Assembly (NCBI GenBank): GCA_964468045.1
Contig: CAYXTO010000017.1
Span: 14,630 to 78,629, forward strand
DNA: 64,000 nt
DNA from: JAWKXU01 sp964468045
Lineage (GTDB): Bacteria > Pseudomonadota > Alphaproteobacteria > Sphingomonadales > Sphingomonadaceae
Direction: 5' to 3'
A program made the translations under genes and the position numbers. The notes under the pieces are model-generated. The model searched no databases and was not told the origin of the DNA. It saw only the letters and a program-made list of their open reading frames with translations. This document shows, one piece after another, positions 15,067 through 23,535 of the stretch. Every line of letters begins with the position of its first letter. The first letter of the stretch is position 1.

Positions 15067-15452
15067 TGTATCTGCTGGATACGAACGCCTGCATCGATTT
15101 CCTCGATGGCCGGAGCGAACGCTTATTGGCCTGCATTGACGAACATTTTGAGCACTTGTCGGTCTCGTCGATCAGTGTCGGCGAACTGATAGTCGGCTCC
15201 AAACGGTCGCAAGATGCCAAGCGCGATGCCGAGAGAATCAACATTTTTGTCGCGGGGGTAAAAATCGTAGACTTCGACTTGGCATGCGCCAGGCGTTACG
15301 GATCGATTGTGAAGCAGATCGGCGTGCGAAGAAAAAGCTTTGATCGATTGATCGGCATACAGGCGCTCGAATTGGACTTGACGCTGGTGACTCGAAATGG
15401 TCGGGATTTTGCCGACGTACCGGGGCTGAAGGTCGAGGACTGGACGGTCTGA
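15066..15452 (+). CDS. vapC: VapC-type PIN-domain ribonuclease toxin
   Basis: This 128-residue PIN-domain protein begins YLLDTNACIDFL. The acidic metal-binding residues are visible as Asp5, Glu40 (SVGELIVG) and Asp93 (SFDRLIG), with a further Asp in TRNGRDF near the C-terminus, so it looks intact. VapC toxins cleave specific tRNAs or rRNA; the target cannot be read from sequence. ATG 15066 overlaps the antitoxin stop; the longer frame from 15030 lies inside the antitoxin. The pair sits within the rpsP-rimM-trmD-rplS cluster. Confidence 0.9.
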   Translation: MYLLDTNACIDFLDGRSERLLACIDEHFEHLSVSSISVGELIVGSKRSQDAKRDAERINIFVAGVKIVDFDLACARRYGSIVKQIGVRRKSFDRLIGIQALELDLTLVTRNGRDFADVPGLKVEDWTV

Positions 15453-15589
15453 TTGGTGGCAAAATTTATCCCGGACGTTGAAGACTGCTTTTCGACAGAC
15501 GTCATCGCGTATGCGGTCAACACGTTCCTCGTTTCTTCGATCGTTATGATTTTGGCTCATGTTCTCGCCGGAAAGTATCTCTTCCGATC

Positions 15590-16336
15590 ATGACCTTCGC
15601 CGCCACCATCATCACGCTTTATCCGGAGATGTTTCCCGGGCCGCTGGGGATTTCGCTGGCGGGCAGGGCGCGGGAGGAGGGGGCGTGGTCGCTGGAGACG
15701 ATCCAGCTGCGCGATTTCGCCGCCGACAGGCATCGCACGGTGGACGATACGCCGGCGGGCGGGGGCGCCGGAATGGTGCTGAAGGTCGATGTGCTGGCGC
15801 GGGCGATCGACCATGCCGTTGCGCTCCATCCCGATTGCCCGGTTCTGGCGATGACGCCGCGCGGCAAGCCGATCACGCAAGAGCGGATTCGCGAGCTGGC
15901 CGGTGGGCCGGGCGTGACGATTCTGTGCGGCCGGTTCGAGGGTTTTGACGAGCGCATTTTCGAGGGTCGCGCGGTCGAGCAGGTTTCCGTGGGCGATATC
16001 GTGCTGTCGGGCGGAGAACCGGCCGCGCTGATGGTGCTCGACGCTTGCATTCGCCTGCTTCCCGGCGTAATGGGCGCGACCGAGAGCGGACATGAAGAGT
16101 CCTTCGAGGAAGGCTTGCTCGAATATCCGCATTATACCCGACCAGTTGATTGGGAAGGGCGCACAATCCCTGAAGTGCTGCGATCGGGGGATCATGCGAA
16201 GATCGCCGCATGGAGGAAACTCCAAGCGGATGACGACACACGGTCACGCAGGCCGGACCTTTGGGAGCGTCACAGGGGCGCTCGGGACCGATCTGCCTCT
16301 GGCGCGCAGCGCGAAAAGAAGGATCCGAGGACATGA
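15590..16336 (+). CDS. trmD: tRNA (guanine-N1)-methyltransferase (TrmD)
   Basis: TrmD methylates G37 of tRNAs reading CNN codons, preventing frameshifts. The 248-residue product has the trefoil-knot motifs TLYPEMFPGPLGISLAGRA, DDTPAGGGAGMVLKVD, LCGRFEGFDERI and SVGDIVLSGGEPAAL, plus GHEESFEEGLLEYPHYTRP. A charged low-complexity C-terminal tail follows the SPOUT fold. There is no good Shine-Dalgarno; 137 nt without a gene separate it from vapC. Its stop overlaps rplS by four bases (ATGA). Confidence 0.95.
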   Translation: MTFAATIITLYPEMFPGPLGISLAGRAREEGAWSLETIQLRDFAADRHRTVDDTPAGGGAGMVLKVDVLARAIDHAVALHPDCPVLAMTPRGKPITQERIRELAGGPGVTILCGRFEGFDERIFEGRAVEQVSVGDIVLSGGEPAALMVLDACIRLLPGVMGATESGHEESFEEGLLEYPHYTRPVDWEGRTIPEVLRSGDHAKIAAWRKLQADDDTRSRRPDLWERHRGARDRSASGAQREKKDPRT

Positions 16337-16713
16337 ACCTCATCCAGCAGCTCGAAGCCGAGGCGATCGAGCAATTCGTTCAGGGGAAGGATATCCCCGA
16401 TTTCCGTCCGGGCGACACCCTGCGTGTCGGCGTGCGCGTCGTTGAAGGCGAACGCACCCGCGTCCAGAATTTCGAAGGCGTCTGCATCGCCCGCTCCAAT
16501 CGCGGCCTTGGCAGCAACTTCACTGTCCGCAAGATCAGCTTCGGCGAAGGCGTGGAACGCGTGTTCCCGCTCTATTCGCCGAATATCGACAGCATTACTC
16601 TCGTCCGCCGCGGTGTCGTGCGGCGGGCGAAGCTCTATTACCTGCGCGGCCGCACAGGTAAACGTGCGCGCATCGCCGAACGGCGCGATCAGAGCGCCGG
16701 CCAGGAGGGCTGA
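16333..16713 (+). CDS. rplS: 50S ribosomal protein L19 (RplS)
   Basis: L19 lies at the 30S-50S interface. The 126-residue product shows FRPGDTLRVGVRVVEGERTR, QNFEGVCIARSNRGLGSNFT and VRRAKLYYLRGRTGKRARI, all typical. ATG 16333 overlaps the trmD stop and GAGG lies three bases before it. The frame's earlier start at 16261 is inside trmD. A terminator follows. Confidence 0.96.
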   Translation: MNLIQQLEAEAIEQFVQGKDIPDFRPGDTLRVGVRVVEGERTRVQNFEGVCIARSNRGLGSNFTVRKISFGEGVERVFPLYSPNIDSITLVRRGVVRRAKLYYLRGRTGKRARIAERRDQSAGQEG

Positions 16714-16740
16714 AGCCTCCCGCCCAAGCGAAGTTGCAAG

Positions 16741-16774
16741 GGGCGCCCTGGCCGGAGAGCCGGGGCGCCCTTTT
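16741..16774 (+). terminator. Rho-independent terminator after rplS
   Basis: GGGCGCCCTGGC (16741-16752) pairs with GCCGGGGCGCCC (16759-16770), 12 bp with one T-G wobble and a six-base loop, followed by TTTT. Confidence 0.85.
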
Positions 16775-16836
16775 CTATTCCGCCTATCTGAAAGTTCAGC
16801 GGATCAGCCGGATCCTTCCGGCAAGGAGTTCATGGA

Positions 16837-17862
16837 ATGGGTTATCGAGTAGCTGTAGTTGGCGCCACCGGGAATGTCGGGCGCGAGATGCTGGCCATCC
16901 TGGCCGAGCGCGAATTTCCCTGTGACGAGGTGGCGGCCGTTGCCAGCCCGCGCTCCACGGGCATGGAGATCGAATTCGGCGACACCGGCAAGATGCTGAA
17001 GGTGAAGAATATCGAGCATTTCGATTTCACCGGATGGGACATCGCGCTGTTCGCGGCCGGCTCCGGCCCGACCCAGATCTATGCGCCCAAGGCCGCCGCC
17101 GCGGGCTGCGTGGTGATCGACAACAGCTCGCTCTACCGCATGGACCCGGACGTGCCGCTGATCGTGCCCGAAGTGAACCCGGATGCGATCGACGGCTATA
17201 CGAAGAAGAACATCATCGCGAACCCCAACTGCTCGACCGCCCAGATGGTCGTGGCGCTGAAGCCGCTGCATGATTTCGCCACCATCAAGCGGGTGGTGGT
17301 TTCCACCTACCAGTCCGTGTCCGGCGCGGGCAAGGTCGGCATGGACGAGCTGTTCGAGCAGAGCCGGGCGATCTTCGTGGGCGATCCGGTGGAGCACAAG
17401 AAGTTCACCAAGCAGATCGCGTTCAACGTCATTCCCCATATCGATGTCTTCCTCGATGACGGTTCCACCAAGGAAGAGTGGAAGATGGTGGTCGAGACCA
17501 AGAAGATCCTCGATCCCAAGGTGAAGGTGACCGCAACCTGCGTCCGCGTTCCCGTGTTCGTCGGCCACTCCGAATCGATCAGCCTCGAATTCGAGAAGGA
17601 AATCTCCGCGCAGCAGGCGCAGGATCTGCTGCGCGAGGCGCCCGGCATCATGCTGGTCGATAAGCGCGAGGATGGCGGTTACGTCACGCCGGTCGAATGC
17701 GCGGGCGACAGCGCGACCTATATCAGCCGGGTGCGTGAGGACTCGACGGTCGAGAATGGCCTGAACCTGTGGTGCGTGTCCGACAACTTGCGCAAGGGCG
17801 CCGCGCTGAACGCGGTGCAGATCGCGGAATTGCTGGGCCGCCGCCACCTCAAGAAGGGCTGA
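16837..17862 (+). CDS. asd: aspartate-semialdehyde dehydrogenase (Asd)
   Basis: Asd reduces aspartyl phosphate to the semialdehyde, the branch point to lysine/diaminopimelate, methionine and threonine. The 341-residue product has the NADP loop GATGNVGREML, the active-site cysteine in NPNCSTAQMV, the GAGKVGMDELFEQ substrate motif, and VRVPVFVGHSESI with the catalytic histidine. AAGGAG at 16823-16828 is eight bases before ATG 16837. Its stop is only two bases from the stop of the convergent emrB. Confidence 0.95.
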   Translation: MGYRVAVVGATGNVGREMLAILAEREFPCDEVAAVASPRSTGMEIEFGDTGKMLKVKNIEHFDFTGWDIALFAAGSGPTQIYAPKAAAAGCVVIDNSSLYRMDPDVPLIVPEVNPDAIDGYTKKNIIANPNCSTAQMVVALKPLHDFATIKRVVVSTYQSVSGAGKVGMDELFEQSRAIFVGDPVEHKKFTKQIAFNVIPHIDVFLDDGSTKEEWKMVVETKKILDPKVKVTATCVRVPVFVGHSESISLEFEKEISAQQAQDLLREAPGIMLVDKREDGGYVTPVECAGDSATYISRVREDSTVENGLNLWCVSDNLRKGAALNAVQIAELLGRRHLKKG

Positions 17863-17864
17863 CC

Positions 17865-19454
17865 CTAGTGCGCGGCCTCGGCGGAAATCGGGGCCGCGCC
17901 TTTCCCGGGCTTGCGGATCAGCATCACCAGCGGGATCGAGGCCAGGCATAGCCAGCCCATCAGCCAGAAATCGTTGACGTATCCGATCATCGCGGCCTGG
18001 CGATTGACCTCGGCGTCGGCAAAGCTCAGGGCCGCTTCGCCGAACTGGGCAAATCGCCCGGCTTGCGCGGGATCGAACACCTGCATCGCTTCCGCCGACA
18101 CATGGGGCACCAGCTCGGCATGGTTGATCTGGATCGATCGTGCCAGCAGCAGCGACGAAAGCGAGATCCCCACCGAGGCGCCGATCGAACGGGAGAGGTT
18201 GACCAGGCTCGATCCATCCGCCCGCAAATGCGCGGGCAATGTGCTGAATGCGAGTGCGTTCAGCGGAATGAACAGGAATCCCAGCCCGATTCCCTGGATC
18301 ACCCCCGTCATCACGACGTGTCGCATATCGACATCGAGCGACCACGACGCCATCTCGAACATGGAAAAGGCGATGATGCCGAAACCGGTCGCCACCATCA
18401 GCCGCAGATCGACGCCCAGCCGCGCAAGCCGCCCGACCAGGATCATGCATGCCATCACCCCGATCCCGCGTGGCGCGACGACGGTGCCGGAGGTCAGCAC
18501 CGAATAGCCGAGCAGGCCCTGCAGCAAGGGCGGGAGCAGGGCCAGCGTCGCATAGGCCGACAGCCCGAGCACCAGCATGATGAGCAGGGTCACGGTGAAA
18601 TTGGCGTCGCGCCACAGCGCCCTGTCGAACAGGGGTGCACGCGCCGTGGCGAGGTGAATCACCGCCATCCAGCCTGCGCAGGCGGCTATGATGGCGTAAA
18701 TCCATGCCTCGGTCGCATCGAACCAGTCAATATGCTGGCCTCGATCCAGCAGCAATTGCATCGAGGCGACGCTGAGCGCCACCAGCACATAGCCTGCGAT
18801 ATCGAACCGCACCTTCCGGGTGGGCCAGCGCGGAAGCTGGGTCGCCATGAGGAATAGCGCGAGCGCGCCGACCGGGACATTGACGTAGAACACCCAGCGC
18901 CAGTTCATGTTCTCGGTCAGCCAGCCGCCGATGATCGGGCCGAGGATCGGCCCGACGATGATCCCGCCGCCCCACAGGGCCATTGCCTGGGGGTGCCGGG
19001 AAGGCCGGGTGACGTCCAGCATCACGGTCTGGCTCAGGGGCATCAGGAATGCCCCCGCGAAGCCCTGGATAACGCGGAAGATCACCATTTCCTCGAGATT
19101 GATCGCCATGCCGCAGAGCATCGAGGAGAGGATGAACAGGATGGTCGAGACCAGCATCAGCCGGCGTGCGCCGAACCGGCCGGAGAGCCAGCCCGCGGTC
19201 GGCAGGGCGATGGCGGACGCGACGATATAGCTGGTCAGGACCCACAGCACGCTTTCCTGGGTGGCGCCCAGCGAGCTTTGCATATGCGGAATCGCGACAT
19301 TCGCGATGGTGGTGTCGAGGATCTGGAGCAGCGCGGCCAGCAAGACCCCGATATAGACGAGCGGCACGCTGTCCACCTGGACCGTCGGCGCATCGAGCGC
19401 CGCCGGTTTGACGCCCGTCTCGTCTGCTGGCACCGCCGAGGCCTCGCCGGCCAT
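17865..19454 (-). CDS. emrB: DHA2-family MFS multidrug efflux permease (EmrB type)
   Basis: This 529-residue proton-driven exporter has about 14 membrane helices. DHA2/EmrB signatures include LLQILDTTIANVAIPHM (motif D1 in TM1), GWLSGRFGARRLMLVS (motif A) and GPILGPIIGGWLTENMNWRW (motif C). It starts three bases after the emrA stop, so the two are one operon. EmrB works with EmrA and an outer-membrane channel to extrude hydrophobic drugs or uncouplers; the substrate is unknown and no TolC-like gene is adjacent. Confidence 0.92.
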   Translation of the reverse strand: MAGEASAVPADETGVKPAALDAPTVQVDSVPLVYIGVLLAALLQILDTTIANVAIPHMQSSLGATQESVLWVLTSYIVASAIALPTAGWLSGRFGARRLMLVSTILFILSSMLCGMAINLEEMVIFRVIQGFAGAFLMPLSQTVMLDVTRPSRHPQAMALWGGGIIVGPILGPIIGGWLTENMNWRWVFYVNVPVGALALFLMATQLPRWPTRKVRFDIAGYVLVALSVASMQLLLDRGQHIDWFDATEAWIYAIIAACAGWMAVIHLATARAPLFDRALWRDANFTVTLLIMLVLGLSAYATLALLPPLLQGLLGYSVLTSGTVVAPRGIGVMACMILVGRLARLGVDLRLMVATGFGIIAFSMFEMASWSLDVDMRHVVMTGVIQGIGLGFLFIPLNALAFSTLPAHLRADGSSLVNLSRSIGASVGISLSSLLLARSIQINHAELVPHVSAEAMQVFDPAQAGRFAQFGEAALSFADAEVNRQAAMIGYVNDFWLMGWLCLASIPLVMLIRKPGKGAAPISAEAAH

Positions 19455-19457
19455 GGT

Positions 19458-20558
19458 CTATTTGGCCTTCTTGTGGCCGGGATCGTCGGTAAACACGGTG
19501 ACATCGGCCGACAACCCGGCGATCAGCCGCCGCTCCGGCTTGCTGTCGATGGCGATCCTGACCGGCACGCGCTGGGTGACCTTTACCCAGTTGCCGGTGG
19601 CGTTCTGGGCGGGAAGGACCGAGAATTCCGAGCCGGTGCCCGATCCGATCGATTCGACATGGCCGTTGAGCTTGACGCCCGGATAGGCGTCCAGCGCGAT
19701 CTCCGCCCTCTGGCCTACCCGCATGTCGTTCAACTGCGTTTCCTTGAAGTTCGCCTCGACATAGCTGGATTTCTCGCTGACGATGGTCAGCATCGGCATG
19801 GCGGTGATCGCCATCTGCCCTTCCTGGAGGCGTTCGGACTGGGCGACTCTCCCCGCGATGGGCGCCCGTACCTCGGTCCGGCGCAAATCGAGCGCGGCCT
19901 GCTCCCGATCCGCCTTGGCCTTGGCCACCTGCGCGTTCTCGTTCGGGATCGCCGCGCCGTTGGACAGCTTTGCGCGGGCTTCGCGCGCGCGCGCCTCGGC
20001 GGCATTCAGCGCTTCGCGAGCCTGGGCGACCCCGTGCCGTGCCGCATCGAGGTCGGCCTTGGTGGTGAAGCCGCGCGTCCACAGCGCTTCCTGGCGGGCA
20101 AGCCGGGATTGGGCAAAGCCGATGTCTTCCCGCGCGGCGGCAATGTCCGCGCCGGACAGCGCCTCGTCATTCTGCAGCGCGGTCACATTGCTTTGCGCGG
20201 CTGCGATGGAGGCGGTCGCCTGCTCTATCTTCACCATGAACGGCTCGGGATCGATGCGGAACAGCTGGTCGCCCCGCTTCACGATCTGGTTTTCATGTAC
20301 GGAAACGTCGATGATCTTCCCCGCCACTTCGGCGGAGACGCCCACGCTATCCTGCTTCACATAGGCGTTGTCGGTCGAAACCTTTCCCTGAAGGCTCCAC
20401 CAGTAAGCCAGGCCGCCGATGATCACGAGCAGGGGAACCGAGATCATCAGAAGCAGACGCTTCCGCCGGGGCGCTACCGGTTGCCGGGCGGGCTGGTCAT
20501 CTCCCACGGTTCGACCGGAAATATCTGGATCCGCTTCAGCCAATTCGTCTCTCTTCAC
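19458..20558 (-). CDS. emrA: HlyD-family membrane fusion protein (EmrA type)
   Basis: This 366-residue periplasmic adaptor is anchored by one N-terminal helix (LLLMISVPLLVIIGGLAYWW). A biotinyl/lipoyl half-motif follows (VSAEVAGKIIDVSVHENQIV), then a long alpha-hairpin (about residues 115-215), a second half-motif (VRAPIAGRVAQSERLQEGQM) and a beta-barrel. The GTG start at 20558 is favoured by AGGA six bases upstream; the frame is open to 20642 but that would add an arginine-rich segment. It is the first gene of emrAB. No regulator is adjacent; a hydrolase diverges. Confidence 0.9.
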   Translation of the reverse strand: MKRDELAEADPDISGRTVGDDQPARQPVAPRRKRLLLMISVPLLVIIGGLAYWWSLQGKVSTDNAYVKQDSVGVSAEVAGKIIDVSVHENQIVKRGDQLFRIDPEPFMVKIEQATASIAAAQSNVTALQNDEALSGADIAAAREDIGFAQSRLARQEALWTRGFTTKADLDAARHGVAQAREALNAAEARAREARAKLSNGAAIPNENAQVAKAKADREQAALDLRRTEVRAPIAGRVAQSERLQEGQMAITAMPMLTIVSEKSSYVEANFKETQLNDMRVGQRAEIALDAYPGVKLNGHVESIGSGTGSEFSVLPAQNATGNWVKVTQRVPVRIAIDSKPERRLIAGLSADVTVFTDDPGHKKAK

Positions 20559-20713
20559 GATTGTCCTGCGAGTCACCGCCCGACATGTTCGCGCGGTGCC
20601 GAATTTGGAAAGGCCATAAGTCCGAGACGCGGGGCATGGCAATCACTTATCGCTTGACCCCGGACGCTTCCCTGTTCGGGATAGCCATCCGCAGACAGAC
20701 GCAAGGAGGGAAG

Positions 20714-21475
20714 ATGCAGCAGCAAACCGCAAGCGTGGAGGAGATTCCCTCGTTCGACGGCGCGAAGCTTGCCGTGCATCGCCTGGGCCAAGGGCGGCCC
20801 GTGCTGCTGCTGCATGGCCTGTTCTCCAGCGCCTGGATGAACTGGATCAGGTTCGGCCATGCCCGCTGCCTCGCCGATGCCGGCTTCGAGGCGATCATGC
20901 TGGATCTGCGCGCCCATGGCGGCAGCGCCGCGCCCCACGATCCCGAGGCCTATCCGCCCGATGTGCTGGTGCGCGATCTGGTATCGCTGGTCGAGGCGCT
21001 GGAACTGGAGGAGTTCGATCTCGCCGGCTTCTCGCTCGGCGCGCGCACCGCCGCGCGGGCCGTGGCGGAGGGCCTTTCCCCGCGCAGGCTGGTGCTGGCG
21101 GGCATGGGGCTTGAAGGCCTGACCGGCTGGCTGCGGCGCGGCGGTTTCTTCATCGATGCGATCGACCGCTTTTCCGAGGTGGGCCAGGGCGATCCCGCCT
21201 TTCTCGCCGTCCAGTTCATGAAAACGATGAAGATCGACCGCGTCGCGGCGCGGCTGCTGCTCCAATCCATCCAGGATCTGCAGCGAGACGAACTCGGCAA
21301 GCTGACCATGCCGGCGCTGGTGCTGTGCGGGGAGGAGGACCGCGACAACGGATCGCCGGAAGCCCTGGCCGACGCGCTGCCGGACGGCAGGCTGGAATGG
21401 ATGCCTGGCACGCATATGAACTCCGTCACCAGGCCGGATCTCGGGCAGGCGATCGCCCGGTTCCTGTCCAGTTAG
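20714..21475 (+). CDS. alpha/beta-fold hydrolase
   Basis: This 253-residue soluble hydrolase has oxyanion-hole HGLF, the nucleophile elbow GFSLGAR (Ser107), an acid in GEEDRDNG and a catalytic His at 234 (GTHMNSV). There is no signal peptide. ATG 20714 has AAGGAGG four bases upstream; longer frames from 20561 begin within the emrA promoter region. The substrate cannot be predicted. A strong terminator follows. Confidence 0.85.
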   Translation: MQQQTASVEEIPSFDGAKLAVHRLGQGRPVLLLHGLFSSAWMNWIRFGHARCLADAGFEAIMLDLRAHGGSAAPHDPEAYPPDVLVRDLVSLVEALELEEFDLAGFSLGARTAARAVAEGLSPRRLVLAGMGLEGLTGWLRRGGFFIDAIDRFSEVGQGDPAFLAVQFMKTMKIDRVAARLLLQSIQDLQRDELGKLTMPALVLCGEEDRDNGSPEALADALPDGRLEWMPGTHMNSVTRPDLGQAIARFLSS

Positions 21476-21482
21476 CGCAAAA

Positions 21483-21515
21483 GGAAAGGGCGCCTCCTTT
21501 CGGGGCGCCCTTTCC
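21483..21515. terminator. bidirectional terminator between hydrolase and rplI
   Basis: GGAAAGGGCGCC (21483-21494) pairs perfectly with GGCGCCCTTTCC (21504-21515). The A/T-rich outer stem gives T-runs on both strands, fitting its place between convergent genes. Confidence 0.8.
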
Positions 21516-21537
21516 GCAATACGCAATCCGGTCAGGA

Positions 21538-22152
21538 TCAGGCTGCGGCTTCGTCGCTGCCTTCGGTCCGTTCCTCGATCAGCTCGGCCGGGATTTCGCC
21601 CGGCTCCGCATTGGGATCGACCGCTTCGGTGAAGCCGGTCGGAACCTTGTCTTCCTCGAACATCTGGGCCATCACATCGACGCCCTGGCTCTGCAATTCG
21701 GCCTCGTCGTCGGAGCGGGCCACATTGGCCTTCACGGTGACATGCACTTCGGGGTGCAGCGAGACACGGACGTCGAACACGCCGATCGTCTTGATCGGGC
21801 GTTCCAGCACGACCTGCGACTTGCCGATGTCGTGGCCCTTCGCCTGCAGCGCTTCCACGATGTCGCGCACGCTGACCGAGCCATAGAGCTGGCCGGAGTT
21901 GGAGGAGGCGCGGATCAGAACGATCTGGACGCCATCGACCTTTTCGCCGGCCTTGGCGGCATCGGTCCGGCGCTCGGCGTTTTCCTTCTCCAGGCGTTCG
22001 CGATTGGCTTCGAACACCTTGCGGTTGGATTCATTAGCGCGCAGCGCCTTCTTGTTGGGCAGCAGGAAGTTGCGGGCGTAGCCGTCCTTGACGGTCACGA
22101 CATCGCCGATCGAGCCCAGCTTCTCGATGCGTTCGAGCAGGATGATTTGCAT
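21538..22152 (-). CDS. rplI: 50S ribosomal protein L9 (RplI)
   Basis: L9 bridges ribosome domains. The N-terminal domain is clear (MQIILLERIEKLGSIGDVVT, YARNFLLPNKKALRAN), followed by the long helix and C-terminal domain (SSNSGQLYGSVSVRDI). At 204 residues it carries an acidic tail of about 45 residues beyond the usual 150, as seen in sphingomonads. AAGGAGG precedes the start. It is last in rpsF-rpsR-rplI. Confidence 0.95.
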   Translation of the reverse strand: MQIILLERIEKLGSIGDVVTVKDGYARNFLLPNKKALRANESNRKVFEANRERLEKENAERRTDAAKAGEKVDGVQIVLIRASSNSGQLYGSVSVRDIVEALQAKGHDIGKSQVVLERPIKTIGVFDVRVSLHPEVHVTVKANVARSDDEAELQSQGVDVMAQMFEEDKVPTGFTEAVDPNAEPGEIPAELIEERTEGSDEAAA

Positions 22153-22165
22153 GGCGGTGCCCTCC

Positions 22166-22390
22166 TTACTTCACGATGTAGGGCAGCAGGCCCAGATGGC
22201 GCGCGCGCTTGATCGCCTTGGCCAGCTCGCGCTGCTTCTTGGCGGAAACGGCGGTGATGCGGCTTGGTACGATCTTGCCACGCTCGGACATGAAGCCCTG
22301 CAGCAGGCGCACGTCCTTGTAATCGATCTTCGGCGCGTTCTTCGCGGAGAACGGGCAGCTCTTGCGGCGGCGGAAAAACGGACGCGCCAT
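22166..22390 (-). CDS. rpsR: 30S ribosomal protein S18 (RpsR)
   Basis: This 74-residue S18 has the motifs RPFFRRRKSCPFS, DYKDVRLLQGFMSERGKI and the KKQRELAKAIKRARHLGLLP core. It binds S6 on the 30S platform. GAGGAGAT lies upstream; it is two bases after the rpsF stop and 13 nt before rplI. Confidence 0.97.
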   Translation of the reverse strand: MARPFFRRRKSCPFSAKNAPKIDYKDVRLLQGFMSERGKIVPSRITAVSAKKQRELAKAIKRARHLGLLPYIVK

Positions 22391-22392
22391 GA

Positions 22393-22755
22393 TCAGATCT
22401 CCTCGCGTTCGCGGCGGCGGCTGCGCTCGCGGTCATTCTTGCGCATCATCACCGAAGGGCCGTTCTCGTGCTCGTCGACCCGGATGGTGACGTAACGGAT
22501 GACGTCCTCGTTGATGCGGGTCTGGCGTTCCAGCTCCTCGACCACATTGGCCGGGGCGTCGATGTTCAGCAGGACGAAATGCGCCTTGCGGTTGCGCTCG
22601 ATCTTGTAGGCCAGGTTCTTGAGGCCCCAGGTTTCCGTCTTGGTGACCTTGCCGTTGTTCTGCTCGACGATTTCCGTCGCAGTGGCGGCCAATGCGTCGA
22701 CCTGGCTCTGGCTCAGATCCTGACGCGCGAGGAAGACATGCTCGTAAAGCGGCAT
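22393..22755 (-). CDS. rpsF: 30S ribosomal protein S6 (RpsF)
   Basis: This 120-residue S6 shows PLYEHVFLARQDLSQSQVD, GKVTKTETWGLKNLAYKI and HFVLLNIDAP. The C-terminus is basic with an arginine/glutamate run. ATG 22755 is chosen (AAAGGA nine bases upstream); the frame continues to 22923 without similarity. S6 and S18 bind as a heterodimer, and in many bacteria the complex regulates this operon through its leader; the 5' region here is long enough to hold such an element but I could not identify one. Confidence 0.96.
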   Translation of the reverse strand: MPLYEHVFLARQDLSQSQVDALAATATEIVEQNNGKVTKTETWGLKNLAYKIERNRKAHFVLLNIDAPANVVEELERQTRINEDVIRYVTIRVDEHENGPSVMMRKNDRERSRRREREEI

Positions 22756-23065
22756 GCGCGCATTCCTTTCATCACTATGCCGATCGCTGGCTGATCCGCG
22801 ACCATCGCGGGGCCCCTCCGGCTTTCTTCGTTTCCCGGCCAAGCGGCGGGGAAGGGCGCGCCATAACGATTCCCGGGAGGAATGCAAGGCGCGAGTGGCT
22901 CGTTTCGCGCAATCCGAGGCCATGGCGGTTGACGCAAAACGGCGAAAATGTGGATCGGGTTCTGCGGGGATTTCCCTGATGCGCCTGGGCTTTGCCCTGA
23001 AATGGCGTGTGACCTTTCGCGAGGGGGGCTTCTCGACCGCTGCGGATCGTCATTTTTCTGTTCTT

Positions 23066-23220
23066 CGTCATGCCAGCCCTTCGGCTGGCCGGCGGCCGGC
23101 TGTGTCGTTCTTTGCCTTTGTGTCATCCCAGCGAAGGCTGGGATCTTTATGGGTATTGCGCCACCAAGCCGCCTGAGATGCCAGCCTGCGCTGGCATGAC
23201 GAATAGGGCTGGGATGACGA
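23066..23220. repeat. dispersed palindromic intergenic repeat, locus 2
   Basis: Contains CGTCATGCCAGCCCTTCGGCTGG, a TCATCCCAGCGAAGGCTGGGA palindrome and CACCAAGCCGCCTGAGATGC followed by CCAGCCTGCGCTGGCATGAC. The same block order occurs at 3555-3683 and 41442-41631. Confidence 0.75.
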
Positions 23221-23305
23221 GAAGCGGGCCAGTGAACTTTGTGGGATGCTTTGCTAGTCATCCATCAGGGTAAGCCAGATTTTCGTCGGGTAGGAAAGGG
23301 GAAGA

Positions 23306-23377
23306 GCCCACCCCCAACCCCTCCCCAGCCTGTCCTGAGCGGCAGCCTGCCGGCCAGCCGAAGGGCGGGAGGGGAGC
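23306..23377 (-). repeat. REP-like element with an internal insert
   Basis: On the minus strand the CCCCTCCCG head and the GGGGAGGGGTTGGGGGTGGGC tail of the REP family seen at 14.2 kb are separated by about 36 nt. That insert resembles the CCCTTCGGCTGGC...CCGCTCAGGA block of the dispersed repeat at 3.57 kb, so the element looks chimeric. Confidence 0.5.
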
Positions 23378-23535
23378 GAGACTTGCCGAGCTTGCGAGGC
23401 TAGTCGCAGCTGGGTGGGAAGCGGTCATTGACCTTTGCCGATCGCAATCCCTCCAGCTTCGAGTGATCTGAACGGGATAGCGGGCTGGACGAAGCAAGGC
23501 GTTCATGCCAGGCGAGCCGGACATCCGGGGGATTC

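Larger units (their letters stand above)
22756..23535. other. 780-nt gene-free region with repeats between rpsF and the Slam gene
   Basis: No credible gene is present on either strand. The left part (22756 to about 23000) is the leader and promoter region of the rpsF operon. The middle holds a dispersed palindromic repeat (23066-23220) and a REP-like element (23306-23377). The last 150 nt should contain the Slam promoter, for which I see no clear hexamers. Confidence 0.6.
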
